Origin: Carex sylvatica
Lineage: Eukaryota; Streptophyta; Magnoliopsida; Poales; Cyperaceae
NCBI GenBank assembly: GCA_964058845.1
Contig: CAXKVR010000786.1
Span: forward strand, 1 to 20,463
Direction of reading: 5' to 3'
Length of the DNA: 20,463 bases
Shown piece after piece: positions 1 through 11,944 of the stretch. Numbering within the stretch: the stretch's first letter is position 1; each line of letters starts with the position of its first letter. The position numbers and the translations under genes were made by a program. Under the pieces are notes generated by a model. The model ran no database searches. It saw only the letters and a program-made list of their open reading frames with translations, and was not told the DNA's origin.

Positions 1-619
1 TCCACAAAAGTCAAAAAGGAACACGAGTCAAGCCATTCATCTTTGAGAACAATTTATTATTCAATGATAAAATATTTAATATTCTGACGATACTGAGATA
101 TTTTAAAAAATGAGGTCCAAATTTTTCAATTTTTGTAATTACATTCATAATTTAATGAAATATTTTTGCAGCTATGGACCCAAACAGAATGTTACTGTGA
201 TAAAATATTTTTTATTTTATTAACAAAATGAATCTGCCCAGTACAATTGAGTTTAACCAAACAACTGATTATGTATTTCGCTGTGTATATACACAAATCA
301 TTGGATATTCGTATAACTATTTTTTTTTATTATAAAACAGGTAGAAACACTAGAAAAACATAAAGGACAATGGATGAAGAAATGTTATTAAACTAGAATT
401 ATAGTCCAATAGGACAATTTGGTTTACATCCTACAGATTTTAACAACTTTTTTACAAAAGGAATTAACTTCATGAATTACTTTGTACGGATTTAAAAATA
501 ATAATAATAAAGTATACGTCAGTTGGATTTACTTTACCAATATCGTTGGTTGCTCCAAAATACTACAACGGTCTCTATAGTCTTCAAAGTTAATTGCTAA
601 TTTTGAACTATAAAATAAA
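1..619. other. AT-rich intergenic DNA, no gene seen
   Basis: Strongly AT-rich, with stops in all frames. I see no coding similarity, RNA gene or clear repeat boundary. It ends at the left terminus of the foldback element that starts at 620. Confidence 0.6.
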
Positions 620-1020
620 TTTGGCTAGTATAACATCAGTGTCATTTCAGTCTATATAACATTAACTCTAAAATCTATCAAATCGATTTCGAACGACTAA
701 TCCAAACTGTTTAAACCAATTTACATTATATGTGATGCGTTTACATATAATTTTTTTATATTTTCGAGTTATTTTAGTATCAAATCAAGCGGTAAAAATA
801 TTAAAAAATGAATGTATTAAAATTAACTTAAAAACTCACATATTTGACTGCTTGATCTAATACTAAATAAATTTGAAAAGTTATAAATTTTGCATGTAAA
901 CGCACAACTAATGAAGTAGATCAGTTTGAACGGTTTGGATTTACCGTTTGAAGTCGATTTGATAAGTTTTAGAGTTGGTGTTACATAGGTTGAAATGACA
1001 CTGATATTATACTAGCCAAA
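620..1020. mobile_element. foldback MITE-like element with very long inverted arms
   Basis: The left end (TTTGGCTAGTATAA, then ATCAGTGTCATTTCA) recurs as the reverse complement at the right end, where the + strand reads TGAAATGACACTGAT...TACTAGCCAAA. Pairing runs inward almost to the centre: CTCTAAAA.CTATCAAATCGA and ATCAAGCGGTAAAAATATT have counterparts on the opposite arm. The loop lies around 800-840. The element is therefore almost one imperfect palindrome of about 401 bp with arms near 185 bp. It has no coding capacity. The flanks (AAAATAAA and CTCCTGTA) show no obvious target-site duplication, so the superfamily stays open. A Mutator-like or unclassified foldback MITE is possible. Confidence 0.75.
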
Positions 1021-1480
1021 CTCCTGTAAAATTATGAACCTAAAGAGACTTGCAACACAATTTCTTCCATCAAGAGAGGAATGTAATAATTTTTTTATAT
1101 TAACCGACATCATATCATGAGGTTCCTCTTACTATGTTCGAATTCATGTTAACCAACTCATGCAAGCATTAAGATATTTTTGAATTTATGTTATTAAAAC
1201 AATCAGTAGATAGACTAATTTATTTAAACAAAGTATAATTTACCTATTGAATGGAAATATTGTAACTGGCATGTTATTAAATGCGGCCACATTAAATTAA
1301 TAAATACGTCCATGTAAAGTATATTATGCAGTCCATCTAAATATTTTATAATTTATTAAAAAAAATCCAATTTCATTCGGATCAGTATAATTTTAAACAA
1401 AAATAGATCAGATATCTTATGGTCTCATATCTAGTAGTAATCAAAATCCAATTCGAGAAATTACTAGCCGCTTTTATTTT
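1021..1480. other. AT-rich intergenic DNA, no gene seen
   Basis: AT-rich sequence between the foldback element and the GC-richer island. Nothing recognisable as coding or structured RNA. Confidence 0.5.
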
Positions 1481-1800
1481 TATAGGTTGCAGAGAGATGC
1501 TGTTTTTCTTTTGTTTTGGTTTTTAGAGGAAATGCTTGTTTATTTTTGGTTAGTGAGAGGTGGAGAGCACGCAATGTGGCCCACAGTGCCTCTGACAGCA
1601 GTTGTGACGTGGGAGTCTCCATTGCGAAATCCCCTACAACTGCCTCTTTTGTGCATCCCGGTGAATTATCTTGGGATCACATTGCAATCAAGCGCTCTAT
1701 ATCCTCTTTTGTGCATCCCTATTAAGCGGCGGTTTAATTTGCTGTTGAGCTTCTTGCAAATTTTGCTGGTTGCTACTTTCTAAACAGATGGAGGCGTTAA
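1481..1800. other. short GC-richer island, unidentified
   Basis: About 300 bp with visibly higher GC than its surroundings. One frame stays open for 98 codons (1487-1783), but the translation is hydrophobic, resembles nothing I recognise and contains a DNA-level repeat. It is more likely a relic of a repeat element than a gene. Confidence 0.35.
1621..1740. repeat. two-copy imperfect 60-bp tandem repeat
   Basis: The core CCTCTTTTGTGCATCCC occurs at 1643-1659 and 1703-1719, exactly 60 bp apart. The unit starts ATTGC at both 1621 and 1681, and the rest of the unit is diverged. This looks like an old tandem duplication. Confidence 0.6.
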
Positions 1801-4297
1801 TTTGAGCAAAGTTTTCTCAGAAGAATGAAAGAAATAATAATAGAAAAAGTAATTTTTAGAAAAAAAAAATTATGCTATTTATTTAGAAGGTTCAAATGCT
1901 TCATTTTTATTTTATTTTTCCAACTACAATAACTTGAAAATTTAAATTTTAAAATCTAAATATAAAAATAAAACCATTAGGTAACATTTACTTTATGCAC
2001 GATTTTGATAAAGAGTCCTGTTTAAACATAATTTAAAAAATATCACATTTTTTTTGTTCTTCAACCAAACCTGGTGCAATTAGAATTTAAAAAGAAAAGT
2101 AAATGGAGAGTCCAGATAATTTGCCATAGTGATCCATATGATCGGTGCCTTGGGGATAGTAGTTAATTAATAGCCCAATATATCATTAATTTGACCAATT
2201 CGGAATTTTGGTGAGCTAGGTGATCCTCACATCGATATCGATGCTCATTTCTTTAGTTATTTAGTGGTTGATTTTGAACTTGTAGCTTCCACCATGCTGA
2301 AATAATTCATGACTTCTAAGCAAAAAGAATGAGTGAGATCTCATAAGAATAAAAAGGATTCATTAATTATATGTTAATTAGTATAGATCATATATATATA
2401 ATTCTGCACTTGTATGGACAAGCTCTAATTAACTTTTAATTCAGTACAGTACAATGTAATTAACTAATGTGATCTTCTCAGATTGCCTAGCTATGTGAAT
2501 TAAATAAAGACACACACACATATATATAGCATAGCGCCTACTATCGAGTCAAGTGGATTGCAACTTTTAATCTAGCTAATTTCCAACAGTTATCGATCAT
2601 TCAATGATGACAGATAGTAAATTAATTAATTATTTGAGCAATTATTCAATGGACTGTAACTTTTAATCTTCCCATATCCATTTGGCAACATTAATTTAAG
2701 ACAAAACCCTAAAACCTATTACTAATATTGTCAGCAGCAAAAAATTATTCCTGTCAATTTTGTTCACAATGATAACCTCATATATACCTTTTTTTTTTTA
2801 GATGAAATTGTATGTTCAAGAAGCAAATTGCTTTTGAACAATTCTTATAAGACCAGTGAACACTAATTAAATTTTACGTCTTCGCCTGATGTATATGTAA
2901 CCCCAAAATTTTTTTGGCAAAACTTATAATGTTAAAATTATTATAATTTTATGTTTGATATGAGTCCAAAATATTTTATGACCCAAGAATAAAAGTAAAT
3001 AGGAAGAACTCAAAATATCATATCAATTGGTGCATAGTTTGTTCTAGACAAAATCATACATACGCGATCAAAGACATTTTTCTTGAAATTTTAAATTGGT
3101 CGGAATTTAGTTTTTGTTCATTAACTTTCTTATAAAGCGTTAAGTTTAAATTTGGTCAGAACACAAGTTAACTAATTAAATTTTAAACAAATTCAAAATT
3201 TAATTTACTACAGAAGATCAACATTCACTCAAGTTTGACCTTATAAGCCTTATATTTGTTGCCTGAAAAATGCAACAAAAAATGGGATACTTCTAATTCT
3301 TGACCCGCTCAAGTAATAAAGAAGGTCAAAGGTTCTACTTAAAATGCTATTTCAGAAAAATCACATACGACCAAAATTTTCTTATGCCTGGCACAAAACT
3401 TTGAAAAATATAATTAGAATACACGTAGTATAGTCTTGTTTGGTTAAGAGATTTTCGTTTGATAGTTTACTAGTTAACACGTGATAGTTATTTATGACAG
3501 GAAGTAACGCGCGCATTAAACAGAGTATTATGTCAAGGTCAAAAGAATAAAATCCAAGTCAAACATTCGCCACTGACAAATACTAAATAGAAGATTGCTA
3601 ACTATTGACAAAATTGCCTATCTCAGAGTTTATCATTTTTTTGCTTTAAAATTTTGTATAATTTACAATTCAAATATATACATGGTTCCCTCTGTTTTTG
3701 TGTTAAAAATAATGTTAGTGCACAGAGGCGGAGCCAATCATTTGATTAAAATTATCTATCTTGGAGAGAGAGAGAGATAAATTGAGAGTGAGATAAAAAG
3801 AGAGTCATGTGTAAGCTTCTAATTTTTTGGAGAAAATAATATGAAATGCTGAAGTCCCCTTATAGAAGATTTACAAAAATCAGTTTTTGTTTTTTGTTTT
3901 TTAAATAATGGAGATCAAAATATAAAAATTCATATAAACTATAGTGGTCATTTCCAGTACATGTAGTATTTTTTTATAAAATATAAAAAAAAAAACATAT
4001 ATAGCATTGGATTTAAAAAAAAAAAACTCATAGATACTTCTTTTTTGAGGTGAGGTGGTATGGTTGAAAGGGCTAATTATAGCTTTGGAACAACTTTCGC
4101 AAGTCACAGGAGCAATACTAATTTATCGTTAGTCCGCAACCAATTCAACAACACTATTTTCTTGAAATATAACTTTAGATAATTTAAGAAGCACATTGCC
4201 CCTGTAATTACATGGGCGGTTGTATGTAATTACATGTAATCAAAACTTTTAAAGCATTTTAATAATAATCTAACAACATGGTTTTTAAAAGGTAGCA
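1801..4297. other. AT-rich intergenic DNA with short simple repeats
   Basis: No gene is supported. Visible items are a CA/TA dinucleotide run near 2511-2528, a telo-box-like AAACCCTAA at 2704-2712 (a common chance motif), a GA run near 3763-3778, and a pair of TGTAATTACATG words at 4203-4214 and 4225-4236. Short open frames here are single-frame accidents in AT-rich sequence. Confidence 0.5.
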
Positions 4298-5013
4298 CGT
4301 TTGAGTAGGGCTGCAAACGAATCGAAGCAAATCAAATTTACTTCAGTTTGAGTTTGAGTTTAAATAAGATTTGAATCGAATTTGTTTTTTTTTGTTTCAG
4401 AACAAACTAATTTCGAATCAAATAATTAATTACGAACTATAAATTTTTCGAATCGAAGTCAATTGAATTACGAACTATAAATTATTTTGGCAACCCTAGT
4501 TATACCAGTAATTTATGCATTAGTTTTCTTCGCGCAGAATAAAATTCACACGGTTTCCTTTTATCTTTAACGAATTCACACTTATGAATTATGAGACAGC
4601 TCAAGATTTTCTTACCTTTTACGTTGCTGGATTGATTAAAATCACAGTATGGAACTAAAAGGGAACATATTCCATTGTTAATTTGTTACACTTTTGAAAT
4701 ATTTTTCTATTATAAGTTACCATTATATTAATAATTTTGAGCTCTAATATGAGTTCAGTTCCTGCACTATTAAAGATTGATAGTTGAATTCATTAGTTGC
4801 ATTATTTGATATTTGAATCTAAATAGTTTGCAAATCAATTTCGAATGAATTATACCCAGTTTGAGTTTAATTTGAATAAGAGAATTCGGACTGAACTAGT
4901 TTGATTTATTTCAGAACGAACTAATTTCGAGTCGAATTAATTGTGATATTTTTTTTAATCAAACTCAAACTAAATCATCAACTACGAACTTTTTGTGCAG
5001 CCCTTCGTTTGAG
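4298..5013. mobile_element. non-autonomous hAT-like element with 8-bp target-site duplication
   Basis: CGTTTGAG occurs at 4298-4305 and again at 5006-5013, an exact 8-bp duplication. Directly inside it, the element starts TAGGGCTGCAAACGA (4306) and ends TTTTTGTGCAGCCCTT (5005), giving terminal inverted repeats AGGGCTGCA. An 8-bp duplication and ends of the T/CA.GG type are hallmarks of the hAT superfamily. The ~700-bp body has no transposase. It contains two related blocks in direct orientation (4344-4430 and 4857-4941) and a terminus-like GGCAACCCTA near 4490-4499, so it appears to be built from two related MITE copies around about 330 bp of unrelated DNA. Confidence 0.8.
4344..4941. repeat. 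pair of direct repeats inside the hAT-like element
   Basis: Blocks at 4344-4430 and 4857-4941 both start CAGTTTGAGTTT and both carry TTTCAGAAC.AACTAATTTCGA near their right part. They are diverged copies of one internal sequence, separated by about 430 bp. Confidence 0.6.
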
Positions 5014-5268
5014 CACAAAAATATTCATCGAAATATTATTTTTGAATAACATCTATATTTAATTCGATTATTATCTTGAATAAAATTTTTTAGTTCTTTC
5101 TGACGAACGGTACAAACGGTGCATTTTTTATTTTATACTATTCATGAAATTGCATAGTTTTTGTTTGTTTTCTGATAATATTAATATTTTAATATTCTAT
5201 ATAATACATATTATAGAAGCAATAAATTATTTCTAAATCACATTTTTATTATATCTAAACTACGTGAG
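5014..5268. other. AT-rich spacer between two small transposons
   Basis: AT-rich. No coding or structural feature is recognised. Confidence 0.4.
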
Positions 5269-5652
5269 GTGAAAATGGAGCAGATACAGAACAGATAGTA
5301 GTAAAACTATATCCACATTTTTATTTTATTTTCTGGATATGGATACAGAGCGGATATTAGATATATCAGATGGATACGGATACTAATTCGGATTCTGATC
5401 AGATCAGACATTTATTGAAATAATATTAAAATATTAAAATTCATAATATTTATCTAATTATAATGGTGAATAACACAAAATTTTCATAATATATATGAAA
5501 ATATATGATATATATCTACTATTTGAATATGAATAATTGAAATGTAAAATGATATTAGTATTCTTATCACACAGATATTTAAATATCATATATCCACATA
5601 AATTTCTAAATAAAGATCGAATACGGTTAGATATTATCCACACCGTTTTCAC
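5269..5652. mobile_element. GGATA-rich non-autonomous TIR element (probable MITE)
   Basis: The left end reads GTGAAAATGGAGCAGATA. The right end on the opposite strand reads GTGAAAACGGTGTGGATA, an imperfect terminal inverted repeat. Near the left side the interior carries GGATATGGATAC, GAGCGGATATTAG and GATGGATACGGATAC words, typical of a repeat class common in plant genomes whose ends read GGTGAAAACGGT. No target-site duplication could be aligned and the exact ends may be off by a few bases. A hAT affiliation is plausible but not shown. Confidence 0.5.
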
Positions 5653-5654
5653 TA

Positions 5655-8062
5655 ATGATAGAAGTATTTATGCTCGTGAATTTTTTTTATTGGTGCATAC
5701 ATTACATGTGTCCTTATGTTGCCTTAATGGTAGGACGCAACTACAAACAATCCATTACGAGATAGAGACAAGACAAGAGAAAACAAGTATATAGGGAGTA
5801 TTCATGTAGATATGTATCATTGATGTGACGTTCGATTGATTTTTGAGAAAAAAAAATTACATTCACACTTCCCCTTTGACTCCCGTAGACTTTACGCGAA
5901 AAAATAATACTTACCTGCCTCTTTCTGGAATCACCTTTTTTTCTCCTCTACATGTACTTAATTTTCTTTAGTACTATTCAAATTTTGATAGATATAAAAT
6001 CATTGTTTTAAGAAGATTCTGGACCATCCGATAAAATGATATTATACCTATGTAAAAAAAGTAAAAAAATTTTAAAAAAATATAAAATTTGATCTCCGAT
6101 GATATTTTATTATGAAGATTATGTCAAGCGGTCAAGATCAACTGTTCGAACTTTGAAAATGAAAATAAAAGATGTAGAGTATATTAGAGCACAAAATCAT
6201 GATGCATTTTCTCCGCACTATTATTGTCATAAGTATGATGTACCAAAATTGAGGTATTCGTTAGACCTCGTCTTTAATACTAATTGTGCTATTTTATTGT
6301 TAACAAAATTAACAAAATAAAAATGATGTATTCGTTATTTTCTTAAGATTTAGGTGGTGAGTAAAATACTGCACACGTATATTATATAAGATTTTTTTTT
6401 TTGTAAATTACAGTTCAAAACAGTTCCATACCATTTGTCATAATGTGAAGGTGTAAAAATAAAAAGGATGATCGACACGTATATTATATAAGATTTATTT
6501 TCCTGAACATTTTAATTTGAGATAAGAAAACAAAACAAGAAGAAGAAAGAGATTTGGATTCCAGACAGAGCAGAGCTCCAATTTTCTTTTCCGTGCAAGT
6601 CCACATTATAGACTATATACATAGGCACATAGCTCCATGCATAGTAGCCAGACTCCGGAAGGGAAGATTTGGAATTGTGATGATACATTTCAGTACGTAG
6701 TACTCTCTAAATTCTAAAAGTTGCTTACAATTTTCTGACTAAACGAGGAGTAACTAGTCATTTCTTTCTTATAAACTATGCTGACTAAACGAGGAGCCAA
6801 CCAAATATAAATAAAGAAGTTTATGATCTTTTCATGTTTTGAAAATTAGATATTAGCGCAAGTAAATTTATATACAAATTGAATAGTTTAATGACGTTGT
6901 GAATCGAAGTAAGCAGTCCAATAAAATTAAAATAATAATAATAAATGTATAATAAAAATTCAAACATGTCACATGGCGCACTTGTAAACAGTTTAAATGT
7001 CTTATGTAGTGTAATCTATCATAATGATAACTAAAAATTAAAAAATATTTTTTGACGTTGATGCTTCATCGATCAGTTGTTCCACTTCATTCACATATAA
7101 TTAATCAGATTTAGATCTCTATGTATGACATATTTTTTATCAATACATTTCTCTCGTCGTATTTAATTTGTGGTCATGCATACTTCCATTTATTAACGTG
7201 TCAGTTTAAGACCAAGGCATTGAGCAATGACCTTATCAAGCAATTAAGCATGTCTCAACTGAACTAAAAAGGCCTACGATCTGTACTCTAATACCAATGC
7301 ATCGTTTTATTGGACACACACACAGCAAAGAGACTGATACTAATTGGTACCAGCGCTCACAACCTTCAACGTTAAATGGTTAACCCAACAAGCACAAAAA
7401 TAAACCATAAGAAAGATGTCAAATCTCAATAAAAGAAATATGTAATAATGCACTAATACAATCCACGATGGAGCTCGGTACCGACAAGTACAGTTCTGGT
7501 TGCATTCTAAATCAGAAATAGCCACCGATAGTAAACAATAGTCTAATTATATAGATCAAAATCCGTTAAACCAATCTTTCTCAAAATCCTACATTGATTC
7601 ATACATGACCAAAACAAAAAAAAACTTTCGACCAAATTACCCTTTCTCCAATAAAGAAACAAATATAGCTAGATTTTCCTAAAGTCCGAGATAATGAAAT
7701 AATTGTGCTGCTAGATTTCAAATCTTTTGAAATAGAAGGCCATCTTAATGAGGACTCACCAATATTTATTTTTATCAAAAAAAATTTATACATTAACAGT
7801 CAATTTCATGGTTGAGCAATTTTTTTTAATTATCAAATTCATAAGTTCGCTTTAATATTCCAGACGACCATACTATTTAAAATTTATCGAATTTCAACTC
7901 AATAACAATAATTCAATATTTTTAATTAATTTCATTTTTCAAACACTTTCAAATTATTTCTTTTTTCATATATCTAATTAGATTATAGAAGTACAATTGT
8001 AAAAATTAAATTACTGGTTCAAATAAAAAAGTTAATTATTTTATATATTTTTTTGTTTACTA
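5655..8062. other. AT-rich intergenic DNA with short direct repeats
   Basis: No gene is supported. A 22-bp direct repeat starting ACACGTATATTATATAAG lies at 6373-6394 and 6475-6496. A 16-bp repeat CTGACTAAACGAGGAG lies at 6735-6750 and 6781-6796. At 7344-7358, TTGGTACCAGCGCTC resembles the primer-binding site that follows the LTR in many plant retrotransposons, but it has mismatches and no LTR was found. Confidence 0.45.
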
Positions 8063-8345
8063 GATGGATATTGATGAATTGACAATTTCATTCGAACATG
8101 AGACCAAAAAACTTTAATTTCTCAATTTTAAGTATGAAACTCGTGAAGATTTATTTAATGGTGTTAGAGCATTCTACTTAGCCAAAGAATACGCATAATT
8201 GATTTGTAGTTCAAAGTCAGAGAGATGTGTGATTTTACAAAGTGATAGAGATGGACAATATCGTGATACATGCGATGTGCCTTTAGATGAAAGAGCAACG
8301 AAATCTGAACATGTCGGATCAATTGTCCATTTAAAATTAATTTTT
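8063..8345 (+). pseudogene. fragment of a FAR1/MULE-type transposase-derived protein
   Basis: One frame starting at ATG 8065 reads MDIDELTISF, then KYETREDLFNGVRAFYLA, then SSKSERCVILQSDRDGQYRD, then VPLDERATKSEH. The order ETREDL..VRAF..., SKS.R.V.LQ.DR.GQYRD, ..LDER matches the N-terminal zinc-finger-like region of plant FAR1-related and MuDR/MULE-derived proteins, which bind DNA. Two in-frame stops follow KKL and KEYA. Near 8315 a frame change is needed to reach INCPFKL, the expected next block of the family. Only this N-terminal piece is present; no DDE catalytic domain or zf-SWIM motif follows. It is a decayed remnant. The family call rests on motif order recalled from the family, not on a search. 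Confidence 0.65.
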
Positions 8346-8561
8346 TTAAGAGTGGTAATTTTAAATTTTAGATCGTAAGCTTGCAAAAAAAAAAATTATG
8401 TTTTTTTTTAATTTGTTAATTTTATAGTTTGAATTTGTATAGATCTTAATAAATATCAATTGATCGTATTAAGGTTGAAAGAATCTTCTATGTTATAAAA
8501 CAGATAGTATCCTTTTATGTGTTATAGTTTGATTTTCATTTTTTTTATTTGAATTACATCT

Positions 8562-8599
8562 GATAATAATAATAATAATTATTATTATTATTATTATTT
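8562..8599. repeat. ATT/AAT palindromic microsatellite
   Basis: About six AAT units are followed directly by about six ATT units, forming a self-complementary stretch that could extrude as a hairpin. This is simple-sequence DNA with no gene attached. Confidence 0.8.
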
Positions 8600-11500
8600 T
8601 TTATCTGTTTAGAAATTCATTTTTTGGTCCGCACGATATTGTTTAATAAATAATTTTTGTATTGAATAAAATAATGACTTTTGTAGAAATATCTATTTTT
8701 GCATTAGATTACATACTAATTATTATTATAATTAATGTCGGCAGATTTTAGATAATTTTCTAATTTATAAAGGCTTGATATTTAGGTCTATTGTTTCCGC
8801 ACTGTAGAATGGGTAATTTAGTCTAAAGAATTATTTTTGTCTTGTCTCATATCTGTGAGAAGTAAAAAGTTGGCTGTTAAAATTGGTACTAAAAAAAAGA
8901 ACTTTCCAGTGAAAGGAGGATGGGAAGGTAAACAGTAAAAATCAAAATAGGAAATGAGAATAGATCTATGTGAGTCCCACTAGAACAAATTCATTTTATT
9001 ATTTAACTCTTAGTTAAGTGAGATTCAAGTAGGTGTGTGTTTCATCCAGTGACCAACGCGTGACCTTGTGCCATTTGTTATAAAAAGTTTGCATTTTTCA
9101 TATTTAACCTTCATATTTTCAAGCTTTGCAAATTAGTCCAAATACAAATAAAAAGATTATAATTATTACTAAGTGTTAAATCCTAAATTGCATCTATTAA
9201 TTTGTTTGACTTTCGAATATTCGAACATTTTAGGGTTTCAAATTAACAACATATATTTCGAGAAAGCAACTTAATTATCATGTCTGCCTAATAAAATTAT
9301 ATATTTCACACTAGAATGCAATTTATTTTACTTAAAACATATTAAGGTATTTCGTATATTATTTTCAATTATTAATTCCATATACGTATTTTACGAAATG
9401 TTACAGTATTAAATGTCCCCCTTGATCAGTTCAAGCAATTAAGGCAAATTATCATGTAGGTTACCAATCTGATCACCACAATCACGACTACGAGAGGTTT
9501 AATCTACATGACACACCGCGCTAGTCAAAATCAAGGACAATTCAAAGATAGACAAATTGAAGACTTGCTATTGCTACAAAAGAGAAATATTTTGAAGGAA
9601 ACTTATCTCACAATATTTGCTCAATTTGGGAAAGACCATCCATCAACTTAGTAACAACCATGTCACAAGACCAACCAAAAGTACAGTTACATTAGAAATG
9701 GAATAAGATTTTCAAACTATGATGATCAAATGTAAATGAAATCATTCATATAAAATTTTCATGCTGAGAATAATGATCAACTTTATATGCCTTATGAAAT
9801 ATTATTATAAATTATATAGAAAATCATATATAATTATTTTTTTAAATGAGGTCAATTAATTCCAATTAATTGTGCATGCCTCAGTCTGAAATCACACATC
9901 CATATTTTAAGATAACCTAATGTTAGCGTTATAATTTTTTTGAATGAAGCCCCGGGAATGTTATTTTTTATAACAAAATTTGTCATGCTTAAACTAAATC
10001 AAATATAAATTAAAATATCACGTGAAAATAAATAAGATTCTATTTATTCTCATAACTCAATTAATGTTCTTAAATCCTTGAAGCGCACAAACATATGACA
10101 AATTAGACTGACTATAATATGTAAAATTGTCTTTAATTTAAATACGAGGTGTTGATTAAATTATGCATGTCTTTTTTATTTATTTTAAACATCCAAAACA
10201 ACTATTTCACCAGAATGCGATAACAAATAATTGCAGAGAGCAGCTACGGCTGCGATTGTGGTCTTTTTATTTATTTTCCTCTGGAGATTAGTCTGCAGTT
10301 TGAACCCAAAAAAAAAAATTGGTCCGGACACCCAAATTTGGTTCAGTTTGAAATAGCGGGGTAAAAATCAAACTTTCAGAAAAATAGAGCTATTTAATTT
10401 GTTTTTTAGATATGATAAAAAGAAAATTCAGTACAAGAAGTGGTCTAATTTTTTTTCAGGCCAAATTAGTTTTTCTCATGGATGGTTCATTAAAGTGTTA
10501 TAAGTGTGATTTTGACATTTATTTAAACGGGTTTGATGTTAAAATTTTTTATGCTCTATAAAAGTTACATAGAATGAAGACTTCTTAACATTTCTTCTTT
10601 ACAATTATCATTGATTGTTCTATTTGTACAAGATCAATTTAAAACTTTAACACGAGGTTTTGCGATAATGGTATGAAGCCAGTACCATCCCGCATTAGTT
10701 ACTACATTAACTCTAGAATTATTACGAAAAATCAAATTAAGCAACATAAGTAGTAAAGTAAGTCCAACAAAACATACAATAAAACTATGCATGAATTAAG
10801 GTCCTGCTTGTACATCAATCAAGAAAGCTGATCATTGAATCGAATCGTGAGCTACATTTCCAGCAGGTCTTCGTCATCGGACTGACACTATGACATACAT
10901 TAATTGTCAGTCTTTGCACCTAACGCTTAAGATTTATTTTTCATTTTTTTCATTTAATAGACTATAATAAATAATAAAAATAAGTTGCTGTGCTTTATTG
11001 CATTACAAAAAAAATACAAAAAATCAATGTAGAAAATTCAAAATTTCTCTCATTCACATGGTACGTCAACTTTTATCCTATCATCATGATTTTTTTTGAA
11101 TTATATTCAATTTTTCTATGATATTCTCTAATTAGCAACCATATATAGGTTAAGTCATTTAATTATTTTCTTTAGTTTTAGTTTTTTTATTGTAAAAGCT
11201 GAGTACTAAATATTTATATTGTGCATTGATAAAGAGATTTATAAATTTTCAAGTTCTTCTAGTTATTAATTGCTTTACTTTGAAAAGAAACAAAAAATAT
11301 TATGTCTTAAACTTGCTCATTTAATTTTATTATTATTATTATATTTTTTAATTAAGTAATTTAAAAAATACGCCGTTTTGTTAGAATTTCACCCTGTATT
11401 ATATATTATATTATTCTCTTGGTATAAAAAAAGTATAATAACGAAACATGGGTACTGATTGGATTTGTGTTTTTATTTACTATTTTATTTTAAAGATAAT

Positions 11501-11944
11501 TTTCACCGAGGCCTCGCCATATATAGTCTTTAAATATGTTACTATTATATAAGTGTCTAGATTACTGATACTTAGCAAGTCCGATTTTTGTTATGTACTA
11601 TTTATTTTTTCAAGAAGAAAAAAAATAGTTTGGGTTTTTTTTTTCTAAAAAAATTCTAAATCTAAAAATTTGTATAGAGAAAAGTTATACTAACTCTAGT
11701 CTCCATAAACTGTATATTACAGTGCAAAATTGTAATGATGAATTACGGAGTCCTCTTCGCGCATAATGAAATGTCTGAAATTAAAAGCTCTAGTCTATAT
11801 TAACTACATTTCTAGATGTTGTGTTTTTTTTTAATAATGAATCAAAATCAGGAGTTTGCTTTATTGACAAGTATATATTGGAAAGTGTTTGCTAGAGATT
11901 TTAATAATAGTTTGGAAAGTGCTTTGTAGACGTTATATATTAGA
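8600..11944. other. AT-rich intergenic DNA, no gene identified
   Basis: Mostly AT-rich with stops in all frames. One stretch, 9460-9648, keeps a frame open for 63 codons with a mixed, charged, coding-like composition, but I cannot identify it. At 11794-11807, TCTATATTAACTAC matches the kind of 5' end seen in plant Helitrons, but the base before it is G where A is expected. No promoter or RNA gene could be supported. Confidence 0.45.

Noticed and set aside
1487..1783. 98-codon open frame as a membrane protein gene
   Set aside because: The hydrophobic translation comes from T-rich DNA and spans a DNA-level repeat. There is no family similarity.
2704..2712. Telomere-type motif AAACCCTAA
   Set aside because: Single copy; a common chance word or promoter box, not an interstitial telomere array.
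7344..7358. LTR-retrotransposon primer-binding site (TTGGTACCAGCGCTC)
   Set aside because: It differs from the usual initiator-tRNA complement at two positions, and no LTR, polypurine tract or gag-pol sequence was found nearby.
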